Assembly: GCF_032854445.1 (NCBI RefSeq)
Contig: NC_088306.1
Span: 29,423,764 to 29,487,763, forward strand
Reading direction: 5' to 3'
DNA from: Liolophura sinensis
Lineage: Eukaryota; Mollusca; Polyplacophora; Chitonida; Chitonidae
DNA length: 64,000 bases
A program made the position numbers and the translations under genes. The notes under the pieces are model-generated. The model was not told where the DNA came from. It saw only the letters and a list, made by a program, of their open reading frames with translations, and made no database searches. Each line of letters starts with the position of its first letter. Position 1 is the first letter of the stretch. Positions 22,085 through 34,799 of this stretch are shown here, one piece after another.

Positions 22085-23640
22085 ATTAAAATATAATTAC
22101 AGACAGAGCATAGAGCGTAAAACCAGTTCATTAGCGTAAGGCGGATGGCTAATAAACACACAACCGGTAAAATACATCCTCTTATTAGTTACCTCAGGTA
22201 CGGTCTTGTTATAACTGTTCATGTGAAGGCTTAAGTAATGGCATATAACACGCCTTCTAGCACCCGCGGCTTAAGTAGTGTCATATAACACGCCTCCTAG
22301 CACCCACAGCTTAAGTAGTGGCATATAACACGCCTCCTAGCACCCACGGCTTAAGTAGTGTCATATAACACGCCTCCTAGCCCCCACTGGTTAAGTAGTG
22401 TCATATAACACGCCTCCTAGCACCCACGGCTTAAGTAGTGTCATATAACACGCCTCCTAGCACCCACTGGTTAAGTGGTGTCACATAACACGCCTCCTAG
22501 CACCCATGGCGTAAGTACTGGAATATAACGCGCCCTTCCAACACCCACGGCTTAAATAGTGGAATACAACACGCCTTCCAGCACCCACGGCTTAAGTAGT
22601 GGAATATAACACGCCTCCTAGCACCCACGGCTTAAGTAGTGTCAAATAACACGCCTCCTAGCACCCACGGCTTAAGTAGTGTCACATAACACGCCTCTTA
22701 GCACCCACGGCTTAAGTAGTGTCGCATAACACGCCTCTTAGCACCCACGGCTTAAGTAGTGTCATATAACACGCCTCCTAGCGGCTTAAGTAGTGGCATA
22801 TAACACGCCTCCTAGCACCCACGCCTTAAGTAGTGGAATATAACACGCCCTTCCAACGCCCACGGCTTAAGTAGTGGAATATAACACGCATTCCAGCACG
22901 CACTGGTTAAGTCGTCGAATATAACACGTCTCCTAGCATCCACGGCTTAAGTAGTGTCAAATAACACGCCTCCTAGCACCTATGACAAGTAGTGTCATAT
23001 GACACGCCTCCTAGCACCCACGGCTTATGTAGTGTCACATAACAAGCCTCCTAGCACCCACGGCTTAAGTAGTAGAATATAACACGCCCTTCAAACACCC
23101 ACGGCTTAAGTAGTGTCACATAACACGCCTCCTAGCACCCACGGCTTAAGTAGTGTCATATAACACGCCTTCCAGCACCCACGGCTTAAGTAGTGGCATA
23201 TAACACGCCTCCTACCATCCACTGCTTAAGTAGTGTCACATAACACGCCTCCTAGCACCCACGCCTTAAGTAGTGGAATATAACACGCCTTTCCAACACC
23301 CACGGCTGAAGTAGTGTCACATAACACGCCTCATACCACCCACTGCTTAAGTAGTGTCACATAACACGCCTCCTAGCACCCACGGCTTAAGTAGTGTCAT
23401 ATAACACGCCTTCCAGCACCCACGGCTTAAGTAGTGTCACATAACACGCCTCCTACCATCCACTGCTTAAGTAGTGTCACATAACACGCCTCCTAGCACC
23501 CACGCCTTAAGTAGTGGAATCTAACACGCCCTTCCAACACCCACGGCTTAAGTAGTGTCACATAACACGCCTCCTAGCACCCACGGCTTACGTAGTGTCA
23601 TATAACACGCCTTCCATCACCCACGGCTTAAGCAGAATTA
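22085..23640 (+). repeat. Composite repeat copy with ~35 units of a 40-bp C module
   Basis: Starts with the family terminus (ATATAATTACAGACAGAGCA), one A unit remnant (GCGTAAAACCAG), module B (CACAACCGGTAAAATACATC) and CTGTTCATGTGAAGGCTTAA. It then repeats CGGCTTAAGTAGTGTCATAT + AACACGCCTCCTAGCACCCA about 35 times from 22200 to 23635. Unit variants are GTGG-A-ATATAAC, CTTCCAACACC and CTCTTAG. It exits into the distal segment (GCTTAAGCAGAATTAGG, AGATGTCACTGTTCCAGAAT). Confidence 0.92.
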
Positions 23641-24192
23641 GGCGCAAAATTGAAATGATAGTAAGCTATTAGATGTCACTGTTCCAGAATTACTTACAAT
23701 GCTGTGTTATCATCACATGGAAGCAAGGTACCGCTGGGGCGAATGTGGCCATAACGGAAGACTCCAAAATACCCCAAAGAATCGATAGTTTTCAAACTGA
23801 GTAGTGAAATACACAAGACAGAGAGCTTCATTTCAAATCGCAACAGCAACAAAATGGCTGCCAAAAAACCCAAAATACACACTTTGGCACAATGTAGAAA
23901 TGGCTGCACCTATTGCCGTAAGTGAAAAGCCATATCTTGGAAGAATGCAGAAGCTTATAGGAAATGCACGGACAAACGTCTCTGATCAAGCAGAGCATTT
24001 TCTACATGTGTAAGGTTGAAATTGTGAACTGTCCTTGTAAAATTGTGAACAACTTCCTTTTAAGAGACAATGACATCACTGGCTTGTGGGCAGCTCTTCA
24101 TTTTACCGGAACACGAGAAGCCAGTGTGGTTGGTATTATTTTATTTAAACAAAACTGTAGCTCAATGTTTCAAACTGATTTGTAAATCTAGA
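23641..24192. other. Intergenic, nothing recognised
   Basis: Distal end of the composite element, then unrecognised sequence up to duplication copy 2. Confidence 0.45.
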
Positions 24193-26200
24193 AAAAATGT
24201 ACATTTAAACGAAACAAAAAGTTGCAAACATCCACATTTTGTTGACTAGCTGTTTATATCATGATGTTTTCTTTTACATTATTAGGCATTGATAAATTCT
24301 TTATTAAACAATGCCTATAAAAGCTGTGTATCTTGAATAACTGTTATTGTTATTATTATTATAGTTGCTATTGATGTTGTTGTTTAGCGTTGTGAATAAA
24401 ATGGGTGTTGCGTGGAAGCCTTTGTCTTGGCGTTGTAAGATCTTATATTCTACAACTCATACATCTCATACAATCGTGAGGTGCGGAAACATTCAATGGA
24501 ATTTTTAAATGTTCGGCTTGAAATTTTGTGAAAACACAGCGAAGTGCATTCTTATTTCAGTGCCTTTATAGGACAAGGTGTGTATGTATGAACATGTATG
24601 TATGCCTTGCGGGTTTTTTAGTCATTAGGTGTGTGGAAATAGACTGTGTCTGCAGGGCGAGTCCATGCCGTCATGTGTTGCCGCTACTGTATCATGCCAG
24701 ACACCAGACAGGACACCCCGGTCAGTCACATTATACTGACACCAGGACAACCAGTCTTGTTTCCTTCCTGTAACCTCTTATTGCTGAGCGCCAGGCGAGA
24801 CAGCAATAAGTGCCATTTTCAGAGCCGACCTGGGTTTGATCCCTTGTCTGTGTATGATGTAAGGCGACCGAAGTCGTCCTATAGCATAAGATAATGTATT
24901 GTTGACCTTGGGCTACACCATGGCTGCAATATTGCCGTCGTGGTGTTAAGCCATCAATCGTTCATTCATTTATTCTTCTACTTCTATGTCTAACGTTTCC
25001 TATTCTTTCAACTAAATTTCGTCACGATATGGATGAAATATTGCCGGTGAGCAGTTAAGCTATAATCATTCATTCATTCACTCCTTCTACTTGGTTTAAA
25101 ACTCGGAAGTAATTTTTTTTCTAACATTGTAGCCATTGATCAGTACAATGCCCTCAGTTCGAGAAATAAAACACTTTATCTTCATCACAGTCTTTTCCAA
25201 GCGTACTTCACGCCAGTCATTTTCAACAGATTTTTATGATCGTTGTACGTCTTCTATAGCCATTTTAAATCCAAAAAAGTTATCACCTATCATCGATCTC
25301 TTGGTATGGAGCTCTGGTCCCTTTGCATTGTTTTCATGTTATTGTTTTATGTGACAATACCGGGGTTGAGTAATCCCAGACCACTGACGTCTAATAAATG
25401 ACGTCAACGTTGTAGCAGTTTTACGTCATTTTGGCTAAACTGTGGTATTGTCTAAGGTGCTAATTTTCCAGTATTTATGCCAACAGTGAGAATACAATCT
25501 TAACTACAGCAAAATGACGAAAGACCGGATTTAATCGGTTAAGTGCGAGAAGTTGCCGAATATAATACTGTCCTCACATGCTCCAGATTTACTCTCCATG
25601 GTGTGTATATTTGCTTGATAGCTACTTTATGCCCTTTTTTCATTCACACGATGATTGTCAGAATTATGGTAGGAAAAAACCTTGACAAGCCACTGACAAA
25701 CTCTCCGTGACTTACAGATATGCACACAATATTGACAAGTGGTCACCAAAGCCCCACAAGCAGTAAGAGTGAGGGAAACTACAAATTCCCTGTTCATGAT
25801 AATAATCTATGTGTTGAAACAGACATTCATATACCAGCCATCAACCAAGATGGACGTTCCGGGTCGATAAAAGACCAGTTCTCAAAACGATGTTCAACAA
25901 AAAGAACAAAGGAACAAAGACAGTAAAAGTACGAAAGTAGGACAGACTTCTGCAAAGAGAAGCAACAGTTTTCAATGATGTTGGAAAGACGCAAGGAGTG
26001 TTCTAGGCCAATGAGCGTAATCACTATTGAAATCGTGTACCATGCAAGTGTATAAGTTGCTGATATTCAAAATATAATGCAGGGCAAGAGTTACAGCACG
26101 AAGAGTAGCTACGAGAGGGTGATATTTGGCGAATGGCCACACGTGTCACCGGTGAAATCTGGTCACTTACCTGAGTTATTGTTTAAATCTAATTGCTCAT
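24193..26200 (+). repeat. Direct segmental duplication, copy 2 (downstream of GPCR)
   Basis: Same order of landmarks as 16085-18112, offset by about 8.1 kb. It keeps an additional stretch near 25690-25830 that copy 1 lacks, and a longer family D segment (CATATACCAGCCATCAACCA, GATGGACGTTCCGGGTCGAT). It ends in composite module B (GGCCACACGTGTCACCGGTG). The two copies bracket the GPCR gene and the 40-bp array. Confidence 0.88.
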
Positions 26201-28620
26201 GTATATGTCTGATGTGTAGCAAAGTACATGCCCGCTAGCACAATGGCTTGCAGTGCTGCTTCGTTGATTATGCTATTTGACAACTTCACTAATAACGGAC
26301 ATAACTACACATTTCATACCAGGAATGAAAAAATAATACGAATATTAGGTGCATTGGTGACGCATACGGCATTTTATGTGTGCTCTGCACTCGCCGGCCG
26401 AACATAGCCGAACTAGCCTGCAGAGCATGGTATGGATCGCGTGACGTCACAGGTAGACGGCTAATCAGATTATATACCTATTCATATAGTAAGATGGGGC
26501 ACATACTAGTGACACTTATATCACGGTATAACTTGCCTCACTGCACGTAAAATGCCATAAATCCAATGATATTCCTTGACACTGAATGACTGTCTTTGCG
26601 GAAGACATATTTTCAGACAGGAACCCTTGCAACTCGATAAGAAATCTCCTTCCTGTCGCTCAGGTCGATTCCCAGCCTGCTCACAGTGACAAATCGTCCG
26701 TAAAATGACGTAAGGGCTTTCTTGGTATGCTGTTGAAGTTGTTAAGTAACAGGTGTAGCCAGTGAACCAGGCAAAGCTAAAATATTCGTGGCTAAATATA
26801 AGCTTGCAGTAGGCCGTTAAATGCATCCGCTAGCACCTTTCTCCATCTGATGTTGGTATAAGATGTTTTGCCTTACGAATTATACCGTGAATATATGAGA
26901 GTGCCTCTAACAGACAATTATTACGAAGCTAATACCATAAATTGATGCCCTCTTTCTCAATGTAATTGTATGATATATTGTTAGCTGAAGAAAATAGCGT
27001 TGAGCTCTCATTGGATGAATACTGTTTATATTATGTATGGATTTAAAATAATATATCTAAACTTATCTAACATATAGCTTGACAACATATGAAGAATCCC
27101 CTCCCCCCCCCCCCCTCCCCAAATTTCTTGTGTGGTTCAAATTACACCCCCTTCCTCTTCCAATACCTCACTTTGTTGAGCACTGGAGAAAAAGTATGCA
27201 GGAATCGTCACCTTATTCTACACAAAGTTGTCAAGTCACACACGTGACCACTGGACCAATGTTGTGCTCCTCTTAACTTCCAAATTATTTCTTCTTCTTT
27301 TTTTTTGATTTATAAAACTATGATGGCGTGAACCAACACGATACTTTGTTACAGCTGACTACTCCCTAACAAGACACCAAATATTGGAAATAATTTTGGT
27401 TGAAGTTATCATATTTAAATTATGAAGGGAATTCCCACAAGAAAAATGCCTTGAAATAGCAAAATCTGTTGACCTTACTTTTGCATTTTGATAAAAGAAA
27501 AAGTATAAATCGCAGCTCTAATGTTTCACACACATGTTCTTCAGTAATTGTACTTCATATTCAAGTAAGTTTTACTTGTTTTCTGCATGAAAAAAATTCC
27601 ACCTCACTGCTGCAAGAAAGTGCGACGATTTCCTATCTAGCAGCAAGGGGTTCTTCAATTCTCACTAATGGGCTACTTCAGGCGGTTTGAAAAAGACTTG
27701 TGCGCTGAGGAAAACTCGATCCATCCTCTGACTGAGGTGACTATATGACTTACACTATGGCTGAAATAAAGTCTTTCAATAACAGGAAGTCTATACAATC
27801 TGTCATCTGTAACCAGAAAATGTCCGTATTGTAACGTAGCCCACACTTCATCTCAGACTGTATTAATTCTATGTTAGAGGCATCCAAGGCACTGAGACGC
27901 TCTAGGTCTATCTGACAGCATGGTTCAGGCTAAAACCACCCACCACTTAAACCGCCGCTGAATATGAACGAGTTATTGGAAATGTACTTAGTTAAACTAA
28001 TGTTTATGAAGCAAATCAACATTATAGGATATTTTTAAAAAAGGTGCCATGTATTTTTGGGGCACGCAAGTGTGACCATGTGGTATTTGACACAACCAGA
28101 TGTAAGCTTGGCAGATGAGCTGATGACACGCAGCTGGTCATTTGAAATTCTGGCGTTAAAGACAAATAAACTTAATTTAGTTCAAATTTCTTTTCTGCAT
28201 ACCAAGGTTTTCTTTATGTACCGATATTTTATTTTTTTCATAAAATGCAGTGGTCTTACAAAAGTGCAACACACAACAAGGTCCGCAATCGTCGGCTGAA
28301 AAACAATGCTACCGGTCAATATTTAGATTTATCAACATACATTTACTTTCGTAAAATGACTATATATATATATACGTAATAATTTGTTGTGGTCTTTGAG
28401 GGCATACGCGGGTATGTGGTTATCGTCGAATGACTCCATCATATCCTTGTTTTGCTTTTCATAGTCGTTCGAGGTTTTTTTGGCACTCCTATCACTGGTC
28501 TCCACTGTTGACTATATGGCTAACGAACTCATATGTATACTAGTGACGTCATAAAGGCCGTGTCCACGGAAATTACCTAGTCCATGAGGAGAATCGTGGT
28601 TGATGCAGGAATACCATATA
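26201..28620. other. ~2.4 kb without recognisable gene
   Basis: Includes a composite-module-C-like monomer near 26205-26260 (CATGCCCGCTAGCACAATGG) and a C-rich tract at 27096-27119. The longest frame (101 codons, minus, 26521-26826) has no recognisable domain. Confidence 0.5.
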
Positions 28621-28740
28621 AGACTTTTACTGACAAGAGGTCGTATTTTACCGGTTACGTATGACAATTTGCCAGCCATCACACTCTCGTGGCTGCTCTG
28701 GTTTCACTCTCTATTCTGTATGTCTTTAATTATATTATGA
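28620..28740 (-). repeat. Short composite-repeat copy, one A unit
   Basis: Minus orientation: CTGACAAGAGGTCGTATTTT, ACCGGTTACGTATGACAATT (module B), a single A unit (GTGGCTGCTCTGGTTTCACT) and the terminus GTCTTTAATTATATTATG. This is an unexpanded reference copy of the family. Confidence 0.75.
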
Positions 28741-30378
28741 CTTGAATGACTTGAATGGCGACTCTGCTCCACTTGTCATGCTGCAGTCTTTTCTATGAAA
28801 TACATGTATACTATTTCTTATAACTTTAGATTGCTGTCTTTTTTTGTTATCTGACCTATAAGTCGACTTTTACAATACTTACCATGAGTATTTCCATATC
28901 AAAACATGGGCCAGACTGATTGAAGAAGTCATTAAACCCAAGTCAAACCCATATCCATTCCTTTCACACTGCTGTTTTTTTTCCTGCTTGCTAATTCACC
29001 GAAGGGTCTGGTAATAGAATACAATTAATTTCATAAGTCTAATCTTCCCTCTTTGAAAAGGCCTGCAGATGATACGGGGAAAGAAAAAAACATCGTGTGT
29101 AGCCAAATTAATGAGACGTTTGATTCTAGCATATCTTAGAAGTGATCAAAGCATCTTAGGTGTCTAGGACATTAGGTGATGGACGTAGAAATTCACACGT
29201 TCATATGTGGCTACTTGGTACTTGATGATGTACAGATGTGGAGGGTTAAGATACGAATTCAAAGGATTTTTTGTGAGATCTGTTGTTTGATCTCCAAAAT
29301 AGTGTCAGTTACCTAGTGACAAAGAAAAGGATTTACACATGGCAGGTATAAACGTGTCTTCAACTTTTACCCGTAAGCTGTTGATCGACTCCTAAAAAGT
29401 TTTTCAGAAGATTTGCCTGTCTTTGGCAGAAAGCACGTTGACATTCGGAAGATAAACAACGTGGTGCGTGCTTTGCATATATGTGGCAGCTGAAAACTCT
29501 GGACCGTGTATGGACAAGGTATATATTAAATTCACGGTTGTTTTGTGAACAAAACTGGAGCGTCCATTCTGCCAGTCGTGTGGCACTGAAAGAAAAAACA
29601 AAACCGGAAGAAAAACAGACGTCTTGTTTCGTCAACAAACTGAAGAGGATAGGTAATTTTATTGATGAATTGAGCGTAACTACACATGCCAAGGGGTGAA
29701 ACTGATGCCAAAAATCGTTCGGGGTTATTTTTCTGGACAGAATCGGAGTTGCGTGGAAAGTGTTGTTAATCATACAACATCAAGAATCTATCAATTATCA
29801 CGTGTTTAACTTGTGAAAAGAGATGGTACTCTAAGGCCATTAATTCATCTGTCTGGATTAGGATATCAACGCATGGGGCTTTTCAAAGAAACCACAACAC
29901 ATCACCTCAAATGTGATCAAAACAACGAGGTTTTGGATTGTTTGTTCCTTCTAAATTTCTGTTTATGTCAATTAGTCCGAGTAATGAAACCTCTTTGCGC
30001 GACAAACATTCTCTGCGTAAACTTGGCGTTTACAGCAATGTTCACAATTTGCTAAACCCTGACCATGTCATTTTAGGTCAAACCTGAACTATGTATTGTT
30101 CACCTCCAAGACATAAACTATAACGGAGATAAGCGAGAGCTTGAGTTGGAATGTTGTGTTTCACTATGTGTCAGAAAATACTTTCATTCCACGTTTCTTT
30201 GTTAACAAGGAATAGACAACAATCACTAACAATTACTATTTGACTACAGGTTTTACCATCGCTGAAGTGGAGTCCTTTCTGTCCTCAACCGCCGGCATTG
30301 TGGAGTTCCCAAAGTGAACAAAACTACAAAAACGAATTATTTTGCAACAAAGACGACACTTGCAAGGGGGCTTAAGAC
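28741..30378. other. ~1.6 kb without recognisable gene
   Basis: Overlapping small frames on both strands at 29360-29773 (137 codons minus, 72 plus) show no domain. Nothing else is recognised. Confidence 0.45.
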
Positions 30379-30391
30379 ATAAAAGATTTAC

Positions 30392-30592
30392 TGTGCGGTC
30401 GCTGTGAGTTCAAGTCCAGCTCATGCTGCCTTCCTCTCCGGCCGTACGTGGGAAGGTCTGCAAGCAATCTGCGGATGGTCGTGGGTTTCCCCTGGGCTCT
30501 GCCCAGTTTCCACCCACCATAATGCTGGCTGCAGTCATATAAGTAAAATTTTCTTGAGTTCGGCGTAAAACACCAATCAAATAAATAGATAA
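30392..30592 (+). mobile_element. SINE, 5' truncated, 13-bp target duplication
   Basis: Starts in the B-box region (GTGAGTTCAAGTCCAGCTCA), runs through CTCCGGCCGTACGTGGGAAG and CACCCACCATAATGCTGGCT, and ends GGCGTAAAACACCAATCAAA plus an AAATA tail. It is flanked by ATAAAAGATTTAC at 30379-30391 and 30593-30605. Confidence 0.93.
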
Positions 30593-30773
30593 ATAAAAGA
30601 TTTACAGCATGCAGGTAGGCGGCGGTCGTGTGCAAAAGCTCAGTGTAAAGAAATCACTCCTGATTTGTGTATGTCTTCAGTTTGATCACAGTATACTGGG
30701 TTTGAAAGTCTTCCATTGCTGACACTTTCTTAAGTTGCAGACCGGTGCTATTTAAAATATGTTTTTTTAAAAA

Positions 30774-30955
30774 ATGGAAACAAAGACAACACAACACACG
30801 CTGATGTGTACACCACGACGGAAACTGCGATACGGTCCTCTGTGGTGCTTTTTTGTATCTGTGACAATCACTTCAAGCAATTTACTTACTTTCGTTATTC
30901 TGAAGACGACTAAACTAACATCCCTGTCACCAATGTTTTGGTGAAACTAAATGCA
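30774..30955 (+). pseudogene. GPCR fragment (N-terminus and TM1)
   Basis: Matches the start of the receptor at 20065: ACAACACACGCTGATGTGTA, GGTGCTTTTTTGTATCTGTG and AGCAATTTACTTACTTTCGT correspond to the N-terminal and TM1 codons. The frame is lost by small indels, and similarity stops after the TM1-ICL1 region (GTCACCAATGTTTT). It is a truncated duplicate with no function expected. Confidence 0.78.
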
Positions 30956-31094
30956 CCGCTTTTTAAATATGGTGTTTGATGGCAAGATGAAATACAACAA
31001 AATGTTGTAAAGTCTGACAATAATATTAATACACCACATACAAATTAAAGGTAATTATTTCTATTGCATTTGACAAGCTTTAAATGCGCGCTTA

Positions 31095-31236
31095 AATAAA
31101 GAAACAGAATTTATAGTTTTAAGGTTAAGAGGAAGATTATTAAAGATGTATACTATCAATTCACCAATCATAGATTTAATTTAAATCTATAAAGAAATAG
31201 AATTTATAGTTTTAAGGTTAAGAGGAAGATTATTCC
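31095..31236 (+). repeat. Local direct duplication in LINE 3' end
   Basis: AATTTATAGTTTTAAGGTTA followed by AGAGGAAGATTATT occurs twice, about 96 bases apart, separated by an AT-rich linker with TTTAATTTAAA. Confidence 0.9.
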
Positions 31237-32654
31237 AAACACGGGGACCTTTTGTTCTAGCAGAATGAAAAGATAATTTAGATGAGTAGAAAGGACAATA
31301 AAGATTTGTACTGCAGTTTCTAGTATTGTATCTATGAACATGAGACAGGATGATAAAGAAGTTTCGAAAATGAATTGGCAGTAAAAATGAATGATGGAAA
31401 TGCTAATGAACTTAAAGCAGGATTCGGTAAATATCTATCTTGAACAGCCTTGGTATTTGTAGATGTTCACGTGTTTGAAGGATACAAGGTGGGGGAAGGT
31501 AGAGCAAGCTTTTAACTAATTTTTAAAGAATTTCACAAAAGCATGGGAGACCTGATCTGGGTCGATAATTGGCAAACACATGTTTATTCCCTGATTTATG
31601 TGTCGATGTTAGTACGGCAGATTTCATTGGGTCTGGAACAACACCATTTGCAAAAGACAAATTTATTATCTCACTCGGGGGTTTGCAGATAAAATTAGAA
31701 ACTGATTTAACAATAGATGTTCGTATTTCATCAATACCTGAGGAAGCATTTTAACACTACCAGTAATATTGGTGATATCAGTTGGAGACCAAATTCCGTT
31801 AATATCGTTAGTACACAAAGCGAATTTTCATTATAATATTTTATTGCAGTTCTAAGATCATCGTTGAAGTTATTTCGATAATTGCGATATTGCCTTCTAC
31901 GACCCTCACATTTATACTTTAAGTAAAGACGGTATAACTCATTTTTTCCTTTACATCCCCATAGACAGTAGTATAGCTGAGATGATTCACGGTTTGATTG
32001 GTTTTGTGTTTCTCATATTGACATTTATTACTGGGAAGTACTCATCATAGATCGATACAAATTTATCAGAGAACCAGTCAGTATTTACAATCTGTTGTTT
32101 GAAATTCACTTTTTGATCGTATCAAACTTTGTGGAAGATATTATAGTCGAAACTGCAGCTGAATGAGTCGGAAAAATGCAACGTGGAAGATTGGAAAATT
32201 ATCACTGACATAGCTTAGTAACATTCCTGATATACTACATGTATCATCAAGAGAATTGTGAAATATGTTATCAATAGAACTAGCAGTCGTAGGTATTCCC
32301 CGAATGGGTTTTGTTATTACTGAAAAAGGATTGTATGACATCATAGTCTCTGGGAATGTTTTTGAACCACCATGGTTATCAGTCTTCAGTAAGTCAATGT
32401 TAAACTCACCCATGATAACGTAACGTTTCTTATCAGGTTTCATTATTACTAAGATTGAATTTATCTTGGTATTAAACTGGTTCAAGTGATCTCCAGGTGG
32501 TCTGTATATAACACCGCTGACAAAAGAGTGGGGTCCATCATTGAGCTCGATGGACAATAATTCAGCATCTTCTTCAACTTTGCATAAATCTTCACGAACA
32601 TTAAAATGTGTGAAATGATTATTGACTTAAAGAACTAATCCACCGCCTTGTCTT

Positions 32655-33857
32655 ACTTTCATGGACATAGTTACTGATCTCTTTCCTGGACATAGTTACT
32701 GGTCTCTTTCCTGGACATAGTTACTGATCTCTTTCCTGGACATAGTTATTGATCTCTTTCCTGGACATAGTTACTGATCTCTTTCCTGGACATAGTTATT
32801 GATCTCTTTCCTGGACATAGTTACTGATCTCTTTCCTGGACATAGTTACTGCTCTCTTTCCTGGACATAGTTATTGATCTCTTTCCTGGACATAGTTACT
32901 GATCTCTTTCCTGGACATAGTTACTGATCTCTTTCCTGGACATAGTTATTGATCTCTTTCCTGGACATAGTTACTGATCTCTTTCCTGGACATAGTTACT
33001 GATCTCTTTCCTGGACATAGTTATTGATCTCTTTCCTGGACATAGTTACTGATCTCTTTCCTGGACATAGTTACTGCTCTCTTTCCTGGACATAGTTATT
33101 GATCTCTTTCCTGGACATAGTTACTGATCTCTTTCCTGGACATAGTTACTGATCTCTTTCCTGGACATAGTTATTGATCTCTTTCCTGGACATAGTTACT
33201 GATCTCTTTCCTGGACATAGTTACTGATCTCTTTCCTGGACATAGTTACTGATCTCTTTCCTGGACATAGTTATTGATCTCTTTCCTGGACATAGTTACT
33301 GATCTCTTTCCTGGACATAGTTACTGCTCTCTTTCCTGGACATAGTTATTGATCTCTTTCCTGGACATAGTTACTGATCTCTTTCCTGGACATAGTTACT
33401 GATCTCTTTCCTGGACATAGTTACTGATCTCTTTCCTGGACATAGTTACTGATCTCTTTCCTGGACATAGTTACTGATCTCTTTCCTGGACATAGTTACT
33501 GCTCTCTTTCCTGGACATAGTTACTGCTCTCTTTCCTGGACATAGTTACTGATCTCTTTCCTGGACATAGTTACTGATCTCTTTCCTGGACATAGTTACT
33601 GCTCTCTTTCCTGGACATAGTTACTGCTCTCTTTCCTGGACATAGTTACTGATCTCTTTTCTTGACATAGTTACTGATCTCTTTCCTGGACATAGTTACT
33701 GATCTCTTTCCTGGACATAGTTACTGCTCTCTTTCCTGGACATAGTTACTGATCTCTTTCCTGGACATAGTTACTGCTCTCTTTCCTGGACATAGTTACT
33801 GATCTCTTTCCTGGACATAGTTACTGATCTCTTTCCTGGACATAGTTACTGATCTGT
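32655..33857 (+). repeat. 25-bp minisatellite, ~48 units, inside LINE endonuclease
   Basis: CTTTCCTGGACATAGTTACT + GATCT repeats about 48 times with three main variants (TTACTGATCT, TTATTGATCT, TTACTGCTCT). The first boundary unit (CTTTCATGGACATAGTTACT) is the LINE's own sequence encoding RSVTMSMK in reverse, one substitution away from the monomer. The array therefore arose from the element itself. Confidence 0.95.
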
Positions 33858-34132
33858 ATTCTTCAACATAATAACGTCATTCAGTAGAAAGATCAAACCA
33901 GCTTTCACTTACACCTATAACAAAAACTTTCGTTCGAAGATTAAGTACTGTGCTTATAATTTCTGTGAAGTGCATTTTTAGACTTTGTGCGTTGAAGTGG
34001 CTGGCCGAGCTGGGCTATGGGGTTCAGCGTAGTCATTTCTGGCACAATACAAAGCTATTTTTAGACTTTAACGTACTCCAAAGAAGTGAATAAATTGCCC
34101 TTGAACCTTAAATCTGTTGAATCAATCCGCCC

Positions 34133-34799
34133 TTGAAGTACCAGCACTTAAAACACCGGATGGACACAACGTATTTACCAGATTTGTCACGTTGGACGGT
34201 TGGGAACAATTTCAATGCCGTTCAGATTCTCTCCGAAAAATATAAAGATTTCAAACTTTCATCAGCCGAACAGTTGATAGCCAGGACGGCTAAAAAGATC
34301 AAGGTATCCTGGTTATTTTTTTTATCAAAGGCGATATCTGATTTTTACTTGCTTTGCTTTCAGACAAAGCTCAAAACGACTGTTGTCTAAATTGGGGAAT
34401 ATATTTTTGATAGATGCCGTACTCTTTGGATCCTACTTAGAAGCTTTGTCCAAATAGGACCATTTCGTGCACAAAACGAAGCTTTGCTTGGAACTTGAAC
34501 CCTGCTGGCGTTGTAGTTTTAATGTAAATCGCTCATTAGCGAAGTCGAAAACACGTCAGACTGAGAAAACGTGTGTATCGGAAAAATACACAGCATTAAA
34601 GCTGTTCACACGAAATAACCCTTTTGGATTACCAATTTCCATATTCGACGTCTCAATGTCTAAAATGACGATACCACCTGTACATCGATATCAGTTCCCA
34701 CAATCAGCACCACTCCAGATAGTGGTCTCTATTTGTGAGGAAAGTTTGGCAAACTTGCCTTCTGTTCGAAATCAATCGATAGCTTACGAACAAGTTTAA
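34133..34799 (+). other. Unrecognised conserved segment of the right arm
   Basis: Two frames (34133-34390 and 34467-34799) mirror those at 4354-4873 on the opposite strand. They share LSRWTVG-N, AVQILSEKYKDFKLS, TRQTEKTCVSEKY and VVSICEESLANL. Both arms keep parts of the peptide despite nucleotide divergence, which would fit a once-coding ancestor, but neither arm is intact and I cannot name the family. Confidence 0.3.

Larger units (their letters stand above)
31060..33990 (-). mobile_element. Non-LTR retrotransposon (LINE) relic, APE endonuclease type
   Basis: On the minus strand, 33990-33870 reads VIGVSESWFDLS and VEEYRSVTM. A 25-bp array follows, and the frame resumes at 32660 with MKVRQGGG, then GVIYRPPG, MGEFNIDLL, SSIDNIFHN and SDNFPIFHV (32557-32141). 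These are ordered blocks of the apurinic-type endonuclease that nicks target DNA in LINEs. After about 600 bases without a readable YxDD reverse-transcriptase core, the C-terminal block appears at 31370-31220 (HRYNTRN, then KGPRVWNNLPL). The reverse transcriptase core appears deleted or decayed. Stops are frequent. The clade (CR1/L2/RTE-like) is not resolved. A 44-base segment near its 3' end is duplicated at 31097-31140 and 31193-31236. Confidence 0.85.

Noticed and set aside
29360-29773. 137-codon minus frame
   Set aside because: No recognisable domain, frames open on both strands, and no supporting signals. Treated as chance.
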